Shown here in pieces: positions 42,452-51,397 of a stretch of 64,000 nt of DNA. The notes beneath the pieces were generated by a model. It was not told the origin of the DNA. It did not search any database and worked only from the letters and a program-made list of their open reading frames with translations. Within the stretch, counting starts at the first letter, position 1. Every line of letters begins with the position of its first letter. The position numbers and the translations under genes are program-made. This DNA comes from CBDANW01 sp965197825 (GTDB taxonomy: Bacteria; Acidobacteriota; Vicinamibacteria; Marinacidobacterales; DATDRI01), in the NCBI GenBank assembly GCA_965197825.1, contig CBDANW010000002.1, positions 2,232,001 through 2,296,000 of the forward strand, given 5' to 3'.

Positions 42452-43911
42452 ATGAGCGACACGCCTACCGGATCCACTCTCATCCACTGGAAGGACCGCC
42501 TACAAGAGCGCGTCCGCGAGCTCACGGAGCGGGACGAGGAACAGGTTTACCTCGTTCTGACGCTGGTCATCGGAGCGTTGGTGGGAATGGTGGTTGTGGC
42601 CTTCATTCTCGTCACGGAAGATCTCGGCGAGGCGCTCTATCCTGAAGGGGGACAAGCATGGAGGCGCGTGCTCATCCCCGTCCTCGGGGCCCTCGTCACC
42701 GGATTGCTCCTCTTTTTCTCCTTCCCGGACGCGCGGGGCAGCGGCGGCATTGTCAGCTGCCTTCAATACGCCCATTGCCGCGGTCCTGTTCGCCCTAGAG
42801 GAGGTAGTCGGAAATCTCCACGCCCCGGTGCTGGGACTCCATCGTGCTGGGTTCCGCCACGTCCTGGCTGGTACTTCGGCTGATGTTGGGAGATGAGCCT
42901 CTGTTTCACGTCCCCGAATATCAAGTTGTGCACCCGGTCGAGTTCGCCATCTATGCGTTACTGGGGGTCATCGGCGGGTTGGTCTCGGTGGTTTTCGTCA
43001 AGACGTTGCTCAGAATGAGAGAGTGGTTTCTGAGCCTCCCTCGTTCCACGCGCTGGGTTCAGCCGGTGGTGGGTGGCTTGATGGTGGGAGTTTTGAGCTT
43101 AGCTGTGCCGGCGGTGCTCGGCGTCGGTTACGGTTACGTCAACGACGCGTTGAACGGCACGATGGCGATTCAGGTCATGGCGTTGCTGGTCATCTTGAAA
43201 TTGATAGCGGTCACGACCTCGTACTCATCCGGCAACGCCGGCGGGATCTTTGGTCCCAGCCTCTTCATCGGCGCGATGGTTGGAGGGACGGTGGGAAGTG
43301 TGGCGAACGCCATCGCCCCGGAGTTCACCGCGACGCCGGGTGCTTACGCGCTGGTCGGCATGGGAACGGCGTTTGCGGGAATTCTGCGCGTGCCGATGAC
43401 CTCGGTCATCATGATCTTCGAAATCACACACGACTCGCCATCATCCTCCCGGTGATGATTTCCAACCTCATCAGCTTTTTCGTCTCCTATCGCCTGCAGC
43501 GTCAGCCGATCTACGAAGCCCTCGCTCTTCAAGACGGCATTCACCTTCCGACGGTGGCGACGGGACAACGGCACCTCCAGGTCAGGGCGTGAGAAAAGGC
43601 CAGTCACAGCAAGTTGTCGGCCTGGCCGGTCGCCGATGACCGTCATCTGGGGAGAAAGGAAGGGGGTGTGGGGCGTCTTGTCGCTCATGCAATTAGACAA
43701 AGCCGCTCAAGATGGAGAGCTCAACAGCAAGGTCTCGACCCTCCTCGACTGGCGACACTTTCCGCACGTGCATGCCGACCATTCTCTGGATCTAGCGCTC
43801 AAGCGCATGGGCGAAACCGGGTTCGACGTGCTCCCGGTCGTGTCCCGGGCGAATCTGCACGAGCTGGAAGGCGTGGTGGGTCTGCTTGATGTTCTGAGGC
43901 CTTCGGGGTGA
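42452..43911 (+). pseudogene. CLC chloride channel gene with CBS remnant, decayed
   Basis: From MSDTPTGSTLIHWKDRLQER the frame encodes the first CLC helices up to FSFPDARGSGG. Then about 60-70 residues, including the GxEGP filter region, are lost; the text resumes in another frame as AALSAAFNTPIAAVLFALEE. Another shift near 42836 leads to VLGSATSWLVLRLMLGDEPL and the late helices (SSGNAGGIFGPSLFIGAMVG, TAFAGILRVPMTSVIMIFEI). A further indel near 43440 follows, then PVMISNLISFFVSYRLQRQP. A CBS-domain piece (43636-43911) ends the remnant. GGCAGCGGC-type repeats at the deletion point suggest recombination. No functional channel can be made as sequenced. Confidence 0.85.
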
Positions 43912-43985
43912 GGGAGCGTCGCCCGCCTGACTCATCATGACGGATCCTGACTGACCCTGACCGACATGCCTGGGCCTCCAACACC

Positions 43986-44444
43986 ATGAGGGCCGTCCTC
44001 CAACGTGTGACATCGGCTCGCGTTCAGGTGGACGAGCACACCGTAGGGGAGATCGGCAAGGGGTTGTTGATCCTCCTCGGCGTGGCGCGCGAAGACGCCG
44101 AGCCCGATGCGAACTGGTTGGCGGAGAAAGTGGCGGCACTCCGGATATTTCAGGATCCCGAGGGCCGGATGAATCTTTCCATCAAAGAAACGGGCGGCTC
44201 GGCTCTCGTCGTCTCTCAGTTCACCTTGATGGGGGATTGCCGTAAGGGACGGCGCCCAGGTTTCGACAAGGCGGCCCCTCCCGACCAAGCGGAGAGTTTA
44301 TACGAACGGTTCGTTGAGCTTCTTCGCGCCGAGCTTGGTCCGGAGATCGAGGTGGCCACCGGATCGTTCGGTGCCTTCATGTCCGTGTCGCTCGTCAACG
44401 ACGGCCCTGTCACTCTGATCCTCGACAGCCGAAGGAGCTTCTGA
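43986..44444 (+). CDS. dtd: D-aminoacyl-tRNA deacylase
   Basis: A 152-residue protein starting MRAVLQRVTSARVQVDEHTV. It hydrolyses D-amino acids from mischarged tRNA. The two active-site signatures are present: SALVVSQFTLMGDCRKGRRP and SLVNDGPVTLILDS, the latter holding the Gly-cisPro motif that reaches across the dimer interface. Length matches the family. A secretory beta-propeller gene starts 5 bp after its stop. Confidence 0.95.
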   Translation: MRAVLQRVTSARVQVDEHTVGEIGKGLLILLGVAREDAEPDANWLAEKVAALRIFQDPEGRMNLSIKETGGSALVVSQFTLMGDCRKGRRPGFDKAAPPDQAESLYERFVELLRAELGPEIEVATGSFGAFMSVSLVNDGPVTLILDSRRSF

Positions 44445-44449
44445 GTCTC

Positions 44450-45469
44450 ATGAAGGTTAGAATAGCCGCCATGCCGCGACGGTGGATTCTGTTTCTTCTG
44501 CTCCTCTCCTTGCCCCTTCAGCTTCACGGATCGCAACCGTTGGCGCGGTTGCTCGTTGCGACTTCCCAGGGTCCCTATGTGTCTCACAGCTGGGGTGACT
44601 ACTGGGAAGCGCTGCAACTCCGTCTTCCGTTCAGCATCCGGCTGTTCTTCTGTCTCGGTCCGCGGGCCTATGCGGGTGGACCGGACGGTCTTTTCGTGTC
44701 CGACGATTTTGGAGAATTTTGGAGCGAAGTCGAAGGCTGGGAGGGCGGCGAAGTAACCGCCCTTCTTACCTCTTCCTACTTCCCGGTCGAGCCGGTCGTA
44801 TTCGTGGGTACTCGAAATGGTTTGTACCGATCCCGCGACGGCGGCGAGAAGTGGGAAAGGATCGCCGAAACGGTCATCCGTGGCTCGGTGAACGTGATGG
44901 TTTGGCCGGGCCCTTCTCTTTTCGTAGGTACTTCCCGGGGTCTTTTTCACTCGGCGGACGGAGGGGATGGCTGGGAGAAACTAGGGGACGATCTTCCCGA
45001 AGTTGCGGTGCTGAGCCTCGAGGTGTCCAGTTATTTCGTCATCGAGCCAATCGTTTTCGCCGGCCTGGAGGGCCGAGGAATCTACCGGAGTCGAGACGGA
45101 GGTGAGAGTTTCGAGCCCGTAAGCGGAGAGGATTGGGCCGAGCAGTCGGTGCGTGTCATTTACTGGTGGAAGAGCGCCCTGTTCGTGGGAACGGATGAAG
45201 GGCTCTTTGTTTCTAACGATGCCGGAGAGAGCTGGGGATCGGCTTCTGTCGAGCTCGAGGGAGAAAAGATACTGGCGATCTCGATCCCAACCGCAGAGTC
45301 GCCCGTGGGCAGCGACATTCTCGTGGGGACGGAGCGGGGAGTGTTCAAAACCAGCGACGGGGCTACCACTTGGCAAGAAGCGAACCAGGGAATGGATCCA
45401 TCGACGGTTTACGACTTCGGAACGTTTCCGATCCCGAGCGAGAACTTCGACAGCGAGCGAAGGAACTAG
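44450..45469 (+). CDS. Secreted Asp-box (BNR/sortilin-like) beta-propeller
   Basis: The 339-residue protein has a signal peptide; the second ATG at 44471 (MPRRWILFLLLLSLPL) fits best as its core. At least six Asp-box-type units follow, for example LFVSDDFGEFW, LYRSRDGGEKW, LFHSADGGDGW, IYRSRDGGESF, LFVSNDAGESW and FKTSDGATTW, each preceded by a VGT/AGG turn. A six- to seven-bladed propeller exported from the cell is expected. Binding partner unknown. It lies in a string of same-strand genes (dtd, this, CAAX protease, dapF). Confidence 0.8.
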   Translation: MKVRIAAMPRRWILFLLLLSLPLQLHGSQPLARLLVATSQGPYVSHSWGDYWEALQLRLPFSIRLFFCLGPRAYAGGPDGLFVSDDFGEFWSEVEGWEGGEVTALLTSSYFPVEPVVFVGTRNGLYRSRDGGEKWERIAETVIRGSVNVMVWPGPSLFVGTSRGLFHSADGGDGWEKLGDDLPEVAVLSLEVSSYFVIEPIVFAGLEGRGIYRSRDGGESFEPVSGEDWAEQSVRVIYWWKSALFVGTDEGLFVSNDAGESWGSASVELEGEKILAISIPTAESPVGSDILVGTERGVFKTSDGATTWQEANQGMDPSTVYDFGTFPIPSENFDSERRN

Positions 45470-45471
45470 GT

Positions 45472-46038
45472 ATGTCGTTTCGTTGGCTACTCCTCGGAGA
45501 AAGCAGCCTCATCGTCGTGGCAGTCGTCTGGAGTTGGTTGAGGGGTATCGCGGTTCCGTATCGTGTGGACCTTACGGCCACGGGCCTCGCTCTCGCCGCA
45601 ACGGCGGGCCTCGTTCTCGTCAACTTCAGCCTCTATTATTTTTCTAGGCGCGCCGGCCGTCCCGCCGAGGTGCACGCGTTCTTGGAGTCGGAGGTTTTTT
45701 CACTCTTTCGTCACATGCCGGTGTGGCAGCTCGTTCTTCTCTCGGCCGCGGCTGGGTTGGGAGAGGAGCTGTTGTTTCGCGGTGTGATGCAAGAAGAGCT
45801 GGGCCTCGGGATCGCGAGCGTTGTCTTCGGTCTGATGCACGGCCCCACCAAGGAGCTCTGGCCTCTGGCGCTTTGGGCGGCGGCGGTGGGCGCCATCTTG
45901 GGTGTGCTCTATCAAGTCACTGGAAATCTCTTCGTTCCCGCTCTTTCCCACGCGCTCTATGATAGTGCGGCCCTCATCTATATAGGCCGTCGCAGTGGAA
46001 ATTCCCACGCGACGAACGGCATTTCCGAGGAAGGCTGA
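45472..46038 (+). CDS. CAAX-type intramembrane protease (CPBP/Abi family)
   Basis: ATG 45472 lies two bases after the preceding stop; the frame's upstream extension is inside the propeller gene. The 188-residue protein has about five hydrophobic segments. CPBP motifs are GLGEELLFRGVM (EExxxR), VFGLMHGPTKEL and LSHALYDSAAL, which hold the catalytic glutamates and histidines. It is an inner-membrane protease or bacteriocin-immunity-like protein of unknown substrate. Confidence 0.85.
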   Translation: MSFRWLLLGESSLIVVAVVWSWLRGIAVPYRVDLTATGLALAATAGLVLVNFSLYYFSRRAGRPAEVHAFLESEVFSLFRHMPVWQLVLLSAAAGLGEELLFRGVMQEELGLGIASVVFGLMHGPTKELWPLALWAAAVGAILGVLYQVTGNLFVPALSHALYDSAALIYIGRRSGNSHATNGISEEG

Positions 46039-46039
46039 A

Positions 46040-46903
46040 ATGAGCGCGCTAAAGTCTACGAAGTTCGTCAAGTTCGTCAAGGCGCATGCGCTGGGGAACG
46101 ACTTCCTTCTGATCGAGAAAAAGGAGCTGCCCATCCCGGACGAATGGCCGGCGCTCGCGCGAGCCCTTTGCCATCGACGGCGGGGAGTCGGTGCCGACGG
46201 GGTCGTCGTCTTCGAAGTGAAGCAGGGTCCTAACGTTTCCATGTCGCTTCTCAACCAGGATGGCAGCCTCGCCGAGATCTCGGGCAACGGCTTGCGTTGC
46301 CTGGGTGCTCATCTCAGATTTTCCGGCTGGATTGCGGAGAAGGAGTTTACGGTGGAGACCGGTTCCGGCGTACGGAACCTGCAGTTGATCGAAGAAGACG
46401 GGACCCGATTCGTTTTTCGATCCGCGATGGGTGTGCCGCGTCTATCGAGTGAGGAGATTCCTTTCGAGATGGATCCTACCCAGGAGAAGGTGATGCACGT
46501 TCCACTGGAAGTCGATGGTCAAACATTCCACATCACCGCCCTGTCGATGGGCAATCCCCACTGCGTGATGCTGGTCGACCGACTGGACCTCGCCGTCTTG
46601 AGGGAACTGGGATCCCGCATGGAGAGTCATCCGCGATTTCCTCGTCGAACCAACGTGGAGTTCGTAGAGGTCCTCAGCCGTTCCGAGATATCGATCGGCA
46701 TTTGGGAGCGAGGAGCGGGTGAGACCGGAGCTTCGGGAACTGGCTCCGCCGCCGCCGCCGTGGCCGCGATTCTGAACGGCAAAGCGGACGATGCGGTTAC
46801 CGTCAAATGCCCGGGCGGTGAGCTGAAAGTGGATTGGGAGAACCGTCAGGAAGTCTATGTAACCGGAGAAGCGGTCATCGTGGCGGAGGGAGTCGTCAGA
46901 TAG
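46040..46903 (+). CDS. dapF: Diaminopimelate epimerase family protein, second catalytic Cys replaced by Ser
   Basis: ATG 46040 follows the CAAX stop by 1 bp and gives MSALKSTKFVKFVKAHALGN, the normal DapF start. The 287-residue protein has RGVGADGVV, the first catalytic site SGNGLRCLGAHL (Cys present) and substrate motif SMGNPHCVMLVD. The second site, normally AC-GTG, reads GETGASGTGSAA, so the second cysteine is serine. DapF converts LL- to meso-diaminopimelate for lysine and peptidoglycan using two cysteines. The change might reduce epimerisation or mark a related epimerase. The codon TCG is unambiguous here. Confidence 0.85.
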   Translation: MSALKSTKFVKFVKAHALGNDFLLIEKKELPIPDEWPALARALCHRRRGVGADGVVVFEVKQGPNVSMSLLNQDGSLAEISGNGLRCLGAHLRFSGWIAEKEFTVETGSGVRNLQLIEEDGTRFVFRSAMGVPRLSSEEIPFEMDPTQEKVMHVPLEVDGQTFHITALSMGNPHCVMLVDRLDLAVLRELGSRMESHPRFPRRTNVEFVEVLSRSEISIGIWERGAGETGASGTGSAAAAVAAILNGKADDAVTVKCPGGELKVDWENRQEVYVTGEAVIVAEGVVR

Positions 46904-46930
46904 CCCGCATGGTTTGGCGAAACATCCTGG

Positions 46931-47443
46931 CTACCTGCCTTGGTCCTCGCTCAAACGGTTCAAGAATTCCAGTGAATCGTTCTTGAGCTCGAGGCCCTCC
47001 TCGTAGACCTTGGCGGACAGCCCCTGCTCGAGGTCCCGTTCCAATCGGCCCAAACGGTCGTCCAGGGCTTTCAGCGATTCAGTGTCCCCGGCCCGAACTC
47101 CCACCGAACCCGCTTCCTCCAAGAGTGACAAGATCTCGAACAACTGCCGCCTGGCGCGTCGTGTCATTCTTTGCTTTCCTAGGATCGCACTCGCATAGGC
47201 TTGATCGGCGCGGGTGCTGGCGAGCGAAGTTGCCTGGATAGCGGCTCCATAGTTGCGCTCCGCGAGACGCTGCCGTGCGTCGGCGAGAGCGGCTTCGGCG
47301 GCGGCGTAGTGACCTTCCGCGTAGAGCTCTGCTTCCGCCTCCTGAGCACGAGCGACACGGGCGGCGGTCATTTCCACCTCTTTCGTGGGAGGTTGGGCGC
47401 AGGCCGCAAGGATGGGGACGAGCACGAGCCAAAGACGGCGCAT
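46931..47443 (-). CDS. DUF4398-type lipoprotein
   Basis: ATG 47443 gives MRRLWLVLVPILAACAQPPT, a lipoprotein signal with the LAAC lipobox. The 170-residue mature protein is alpha-helical and alanine/glutamate-rich (ARVARAQEAEAELYAEGHYA, DARQRLAERNYGAAIQATSL), the pattern of DUF4398 proteins in outer-membrane or periplasm. It follows bshA on the same strand by 32 bp, so co-transcription is likely. Function unknown. Confidence 0.75.
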   Translation of the reverse strand: MRRLWLVLVPILAACAQPPTKEVEMTAARVARAQEAEAELYAEGHYAAAEAALADARQRLAERNYGAAIQATSLASTRADQAYASAILGKQRMTRRARRQLFEILSLLEEAGSVGVRAGDTESLKALDDRLGRLERDLEQGLSAKVYEEGLELKNDSLEFLNRLSEDQGR

Positions 47444-47475
47444 GCGTTGGAGCCTAGAGGTAAACCGGGCCGCGA

Positions 47476-48627
47476 TCAAGGACTGGCTTGTCGGTTCACC
47501 GCGGTTTCCGCTCGGAGGACTTCCTCGTAGAACCGCTCGTATTGGGGGATGATCTTCTTGGAATTGAAGTGCGCAACCGCCCAGCTTCGGCCGTTCTGTC
47601 GGAATCGCGCGAGCTTCTGAGGATCCGACAAGAGATCGATTGCAGCTTCGGCCATCTGCTGGATCTCGCCCACCGGGAACAGAAGACCCGTCTGCTCGTG
47701 CATCACGACTTCGGGCAAACCTCCGATGCTCGTCCCCACCACCGGCACCTCGCAGCTCATGGCTTCCAGGGCCACGAGACCGAAGCTTTCCTGCTCGCTG
47801 GGAAGGACGAAAAGATCGGCGCAGCTCAGTAGGCTCTCCAGGTAGTCTTGCTCCCCGAGGAAGTGAACGTGCTCCGTCAAGCGAAGCTCCTTGACGAGTT
47901 GCTGGACGAAGAGGCGCTCAGGCCCCTCGCCGACGAGAAGTAGCTTGGCGGGTACCTTCTGTTGCACGCGGTCGAACATCCGAACGACGTCGCTCACTCG
48001 TTTGACGGGGCGGAAGTTGGAGGCGTGCATCAGAATCTTCTCACCATTCGGAGCCCAATGATCCCGAGTGCACTTGTCGGTCGTGCGTTTACATCTAGAT
48101 GTGTTGACGAAGTTGTAAATAACTTCGACCGGGTGCTTGGTTTCGAATTCTTCGGCGGTTCTTTGCTGAAGGTATCGCGATACCGCGGTGACACCGTCGG
48201 AGGCGTCAATCACGAAGCGAATCACCCGCTGGAAGGAGTTGTCGGCTCCCACCAGCGTGATGTCAGTTCCATGCAGTGTCGTGACGATCTTCGGTGACTC
48301 GCCGCCGAGGATCTGCTTGGCGAGAAAAGCGCTCACCGCATGAGGGACGGCGTAGTGCGCGTGCATGATGTCGAGCTGATGTTCGGTCGCCACTTCCGCT
48401 AGCTTCGTGGCCAATCCGAGGGTATACGGCGGGTACTTGAAGAGCGGATAGCTGGACACTTCGACTTCGTGGATGAGCACGTTGGGATGAAAGGTGCGCA
48501 GCCGGAACGGCACTGCGTAACTGACGATGTGGATCTTGTGTCCGCGCTCGGCGAGGCCAAGTGCTAACTCGGAGGCGATGACTCCACTACCGCCGTGCGT
48601 GGGATAACAGGCGATGGCAATTCTCAT
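47476..48627 (-). CDS. bshA: N-acetyl-alpha-D-glucosaminyl L-malate synthase BshA
   Basis: A 383-residue GT4 transferase for the first step of bacillithiol synthesis: UDP-GlcNAc plus L-malate. Signatures include MRIAIACYPTHGGSGVIASE (the YPTxGGSG N-terminus), PHAVSAFLAKQILG, TTLHGTDITLVGADNSFQ, and the donor-site HASNFRPVKRVSDVVRMFD and PSEQESFGLVALEAMSCEVP. These distinguish BshA from generic GT4. bshB/bshC are not seen in the window. The nearby EgtD (12.8 kb) suggests the organism may make two low-molecular-weight thiols. Confidence 0.9.
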   Translation of the reverse strand: MRIAIACYPTHGGSGVIASELALGLAERGHKIHIVSYAVPFRLRTFHPNVLIHEVEVSSYPLFKYPPYTLGLATKLAEVATEHQLDIMHAHYAVPHAVSAFLAKQILGGESPKIVTTLHGTDITLVGADNSFQRVIRFVIDASDGVTAVSRYLQQRTAEEFETKHPVEVIYNFVNTSRCKRTTDKCTRDHWAPNGEKILMHASNFRPVKRVSDVVRMFDRVQQKVPAKLLLVGEGPERLFVQQLVKELRLTEHVHFLGEQDYLESLLSCADLFVLPSEQESFGLVALEAMSCEVPVVGTSIGGLPEVVMHEQTGLLFPVGEIQQMAEAAIDLLSDPQKLARFRQNGRSWAVAHFNSKKIIPQYERFYEEVLRAETAVNRQASP

Positions 48628-48767
48628 AGTGCTCGCACGTCCTTCTTCCCTCCGCCCCTACTCTACAGCAGCGTCGTGATGATGGCGAGCCAACGGGGGC
48701 ATGGGGAAACGGGTGGTCGAGCTGTGGGAGGATAAGGGCGGGCTACTTGACGTTACTAGGGTCGTTA

Positions 48768-49067
48768 CTAGTCAGGGGTCTTGGTGTTTCGAATCTTCTG
48801 AACTTTGTTTTCCATCTCTTGATTGAGGCGCTCCTTCTCCTTGACGAGGGCTTCCTTCAGTGCCTCGAGCTCTTCCAGGGTGGCTACTTGCTTCATCTTG
48901 GCTTCTTCGTGGATCTCTAGCTCTGCGACCTTCGCCCGGTAAAGACTACGCGTGTCTGCGATCTCGGCCTTCTGCGCGTCGGTCAGGGGCGTCTCCGCAA
49001 AGTCGCCCCGCGCGCGGAGCTTTTCCATCGCAAGCTCGATGGCGCTTTTCGGCTCGTCTTCTGACAT
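48768..49067 (-). CDS. Small coiled-coil protein
   Basis: ATG 49067 gives MSEDEPKSAIELAMEKLRAR (99 residues). The middle and end form a continuous charged helix (EIHEEAKMKQVATLEELEAL, LVKEKERLNQEMENKVQKI). No catalytic motif is visible. It diverges from the CDGSH gene across only 56 bp. Similar small helical proteins occur in Acidobacteriota and Deltaproteobacteria; their role is unknown. Confidence 0.6.
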   Translation of the reverse strand: MSEDEPKSAIELAMEKLRARGDFAETPLTDAQKAEIADTRSLYRAKVAELEIHEEAKMKQVATLEELEALKEALVKEKERLNQEMENKVQKIRNTKTPD

Positions 49068-49123
49068 CGTGCCGAATGGTATACTACGTGTTCCGCGTGT
49101 CAAACAGGAGGGAGAGAGAACTC

Positions 49124-49375
49124 ATGGCCGATACGGAAATCACAGTGTCCAACAACGGACCACTTCGACTCAAGGGAAGCTTCACTATCAAAGACCCGGA
49201 GGGAAATGCTTACGACCTCGCCGGTCGGGAGGCCCTCGCTTTGTGCCGCTGCGGTCACTCGGAGAACAAGCCATTTTGCGACGGCACTCACAACCGCGCC
49301 GGGTTCAGCCACGAGTCCAAGGCTTCCGCACTCCCGCCTCCCAAACCAAAGTTGCCAAAGGTGCCAAAGTTGTAG
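49124..49375 (+). CDS. CDGSH iron-sulfur domain protein
   Basis: ATG 49124 with AGGAGGGAG upstream gives 83 residues. The cluster motif CRCGHSENKPFCDGTH matches CxCxxSxxxPxCDGxH, which binds a [2Fe-2S] cluster through three Cys and one His. The N-terminal half (ISVSNNGPLRLKG-like; here ITVSNNGPLRLKGSFTIKD) is as in bacterial single-CDGSH proteins. It starts an operon with the ALDH7-type dehydrogenase 12 bp on. Probable redox or cluster-transfer role. Confidence 0.87.
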   Translation: MADTEITVSNNGPLRLKGSFTIKDPEGNAYDLAGREALALCRCGHSENKPFCDGTHNRAGFSHESKASALPPPKPKLPKVPKL

Positions 49376-49387
49376 GTTCGGCTCGGT

Positions 49388-50911
49388 ATGAAAGCCATCC
49401 TGAAGAAGCTGGGTATCGAAGAAACTAACCCCGGAGCTTGTACCGGGCCGGACGGCTGGATTCGCGACCCAGCAGGCGAGGAGTTGATCTCCTACAATCC
49501 GACCACCGACGAGCCGATCGCAAAGGTCGTTCAGGCGACGGCCGACTCCTACGAAATCGTTGTTTCGGCCGCCCGGTCGGCGTTTCTCGAGTGGCGCACC
49601 GTCCCCGCCCCCAAGCGCGGCCAAATCGTCCGCGATCTGGGTAACGCGGTGCGCGAGCTCAAAGAACCGCTCGGCGATCTCATCTCGATCGAGATGGGCA
49701 AGTTGAAGGCGGAAGGTCACGGCGAAGTTCAGGAGATGATCGATATCTGCGACTTCGCGGTGGGACTTTCCAGGCAACTTTATGGACTGACTATGCACTC
49801 CGAACGCCCCAGCCATCGGATGTACGAGCAATGGCATCCCCTGGGTGTGGTGGGAGTGATCACGGCGTTCAACTTTCCCATGGCAGTCTGGTCTTGGAAC
49901 GCGGCCCTCGCAGTCGTGTGTGGCGATCCGATCCTGTGGAAGCCTTCGATCGAAGTACCCTTGGCGGGAATCGCGGTGCAGCACATCGCGAATCGAGTGA
50001 TGGCCGATCACGGATTGGCTGGGGTCTTTACGCTGGCCGTCGGAACGGGTCCCGAGGTGGGCGAGGCCATGCTCAGCGATCTCCGTCTCCCGCTGGTTTC
50101 TTTCACCGGATCCACGAAAGTGGGCCGTCGCGTTGCGGAAACGGTGTCCAAGCGCTTCGGGCGCACCATTCTCGAGTTGGGTGGCAACAACGCGATTCTC
50201 GTCGCGGAGGACGCTCCCTTGGACCTTGCGGCGCGAGCCATTCTGTTCGGAGCGGTGGGCACGTCCGGACAACGCTGCACCACCACGCGGCGGGTGATCG
50301 TGCATAAAGACGTGAGCGAGAAACTCACTAAGCGGCTGGTCGACGCCTACCGACAGGTACGGATCGGGGATCCTCTGTCGGAAGGGACGCTGATGGGACC
50401 GCTGGTGAGCTCCGCCGCGGTTACGGGTATGTTCGCGGCCCTCGATCGAGCGAAGGAAGATGGCGGGCAGATCCTCGTTGGTGGCAAGAGACGCTCCGAT
50501 CTCGGCGCGCGCTTCGTCGAGCCGACGATTGTCAAGATGCCGAAGCAAACGGATATCGTGAAGGAAGAAACGTTCGCTCCCATCCTTTATCTCATGGAGT
50601 ACGAGAGCCTCGAAGAGGCCGTCGCCATTCATAACGATGTGCCTCAGGGACTCTCGAGCGCTATCTTCACCGACAGCATGCACAAGGTAGAGACGTTTCT
50701 ATCTTCGCGGGGCTCGGATTGCGGTATCGCCAATGTCAACATCGGAACCTCGGGGGCGGAGATCGGCGGTGCGTTCGGCGGAGAGAAGGAAACGGGGGGC
50801 GGTCGGGAGTCGGGCTCGGACTCCTGGAAAGCCTACATGCGTCGCCAGACCAACACCATCAACTGGTCTCGGGACTTGCCTTTGGCGCAAGGCATCCGAT
50901 TCGGTAAGTGA
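49388..50911 (+). CDS. Aldehyde dehydrogenase, ALDH7 (piperideine-6-carboxylate/aminoadipate semialdehyde) type
   Basis: A 507-residue NAD(P)-linked aldehyde dehydrogenase. Hallmarks of the ALDH7 group are EMGKLKAEGHGEVQEMID and ICDFAVGLSRQLYG; the catalytic core holds FTGSTKVGRRVAETV, LELGGNNAILV (catalytic Glu) and GTSGQRCTTTRR (nucleophile Cys). In bacteria this enzyme oxidises L-piperideine-6-carboxylate/2-aminoadipate semialdehyde in lysine catabolism (AmaB/Pcd). Other lysine pathway genes are not in the window. Starts 12 bp after the CDGSH gene, so probably co-transcribed. Confidence 0.87.
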   Translation: MKAILKKLGIEETNPGACTGPDGWIRDPAGEELISYNPTTDEPIAKVVQATADSYEIVVSAARSAFLEWRTVPAPKRGQIVRDLGNAVRELKEPLGDLISIEMGKLKAEGHGEVQEMIDICDFAVGLSRQLYGLTMHSERPSHRMYEQWHPLGVVGVITAFNFPMAVWSWNAALAVVCGDPILWKPSIEVPLAGIAVQHIANRVMADHGLAGVFTLAVGTGPEVGEAMLSDLRLPLVSFTGSTKVGRRVAETVSKRFGRTILELGGNNAILVAEDAPLDLAARAILFGAVGTSGQRCTTTRRVIVHKDVSEKLTKRLVDAYRQVRIGDPLSEGTLMGPLVSSAAVTGMFAALDRAKEDGGQILVGGKRRSDLGARFVEPTIVKMPKQTDIVKEETFAPILYLMEYESLEEAVAIHNDVPQGLSSAIFTDSMHKVETFLSSRGSDCGIANVNIGTSGAEIGGAFGGEKETGGGRESGSDSWKAYMRRQTNTINWSRDLPLAQGIRFGK

Positions 50912-51084
50912 CCTACCCATCACATGGCGATACATTCCATCCATCCTTCGATCTGGACGCCGCGTCCAAGACAGTGGGAAAAGTTCGGGGTCGTTAGCCA
51001 GATTCGAGATTCCTCCGCGGGGCCTCTCACGGCTGAATTCCCGTCCCGTCTCAGTTAGAACTTCCTATCCGTCGGCGCCAAGAC

Positions 51085-51113
51085 TTGACACCCGTAACGT
51101 GACAGGGTACAAT
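51085..51113 (+). promoter_or_regulatory. Near-consensus sigma-70 promoter of higBA
   Basis: TTGACA (51085-51090) and TACAAT (51108-51113) are exactly 17 bp apart. The spacer carries GTAACGTGAC (51094-51103), an imperfect palindrome (8 of 10) and plausible HigA operator. Transcription would start next to the GTG at 51119, making a nearly leaderless toxin message. Confidence 0.75.
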
Positions 51114-51118
51114 ACACC

Positions 51119-51397
51119 GTGATCCGAAGCTTTCGGCACAAGGGTGTCGAGAAGTTTTTCGCGACCGGCAGCAAGAAAGGTATTCAGCCAGAGCACGCAA
51201 GGCGGTTGAAGCACGTTCTCTTCCGACTCCACTCTGCGGAGAAGGTGTCCGATATGAACTTTCCTGGTGCCGAATTCCATCGATTAAAGGGTGATCTGAA
51301 GGACCGCTGGGCGGTTAAGGTAAGCGGAAATTGGCGGGTGATTTTCCGGTTTGAACAAGGGCAGGCACGGGAGGTCGACTACGATGACTACCACTAA
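51119..51397 (+). CDS. higB: HigB-family (RelE-like) toxin
   Basis: A 92-residue protein starting MIRSFRHKGVEKFFATGSKK, the HigB N-terminal pattern. The later FPGAEFHRLKGDLKDRWAVK and VSGNWRVIFRFEQGQAREVD match the HigB/RelE-like mRNA interferase fold. It is expected to cut mRNA at the ribosome. The toxin-first order with HigA overlapping its stop is typical of this subclass. Confidence 0.87.
   Translation: MIRSFRHKGVEKFFATGSKKGIQPEHARRLKHVLFRLHSAEKVSDMNFPGAEFHRLKGDLKDRWAVKVSGNWRVIFRFEQGQAREVDYDDYH

Noticed and set aside
44216..44950. 244-codon minus frame opposite dtd and the propeller gene
   Set aside because: Spans two real opposite genes with clear motifs and has none itself.
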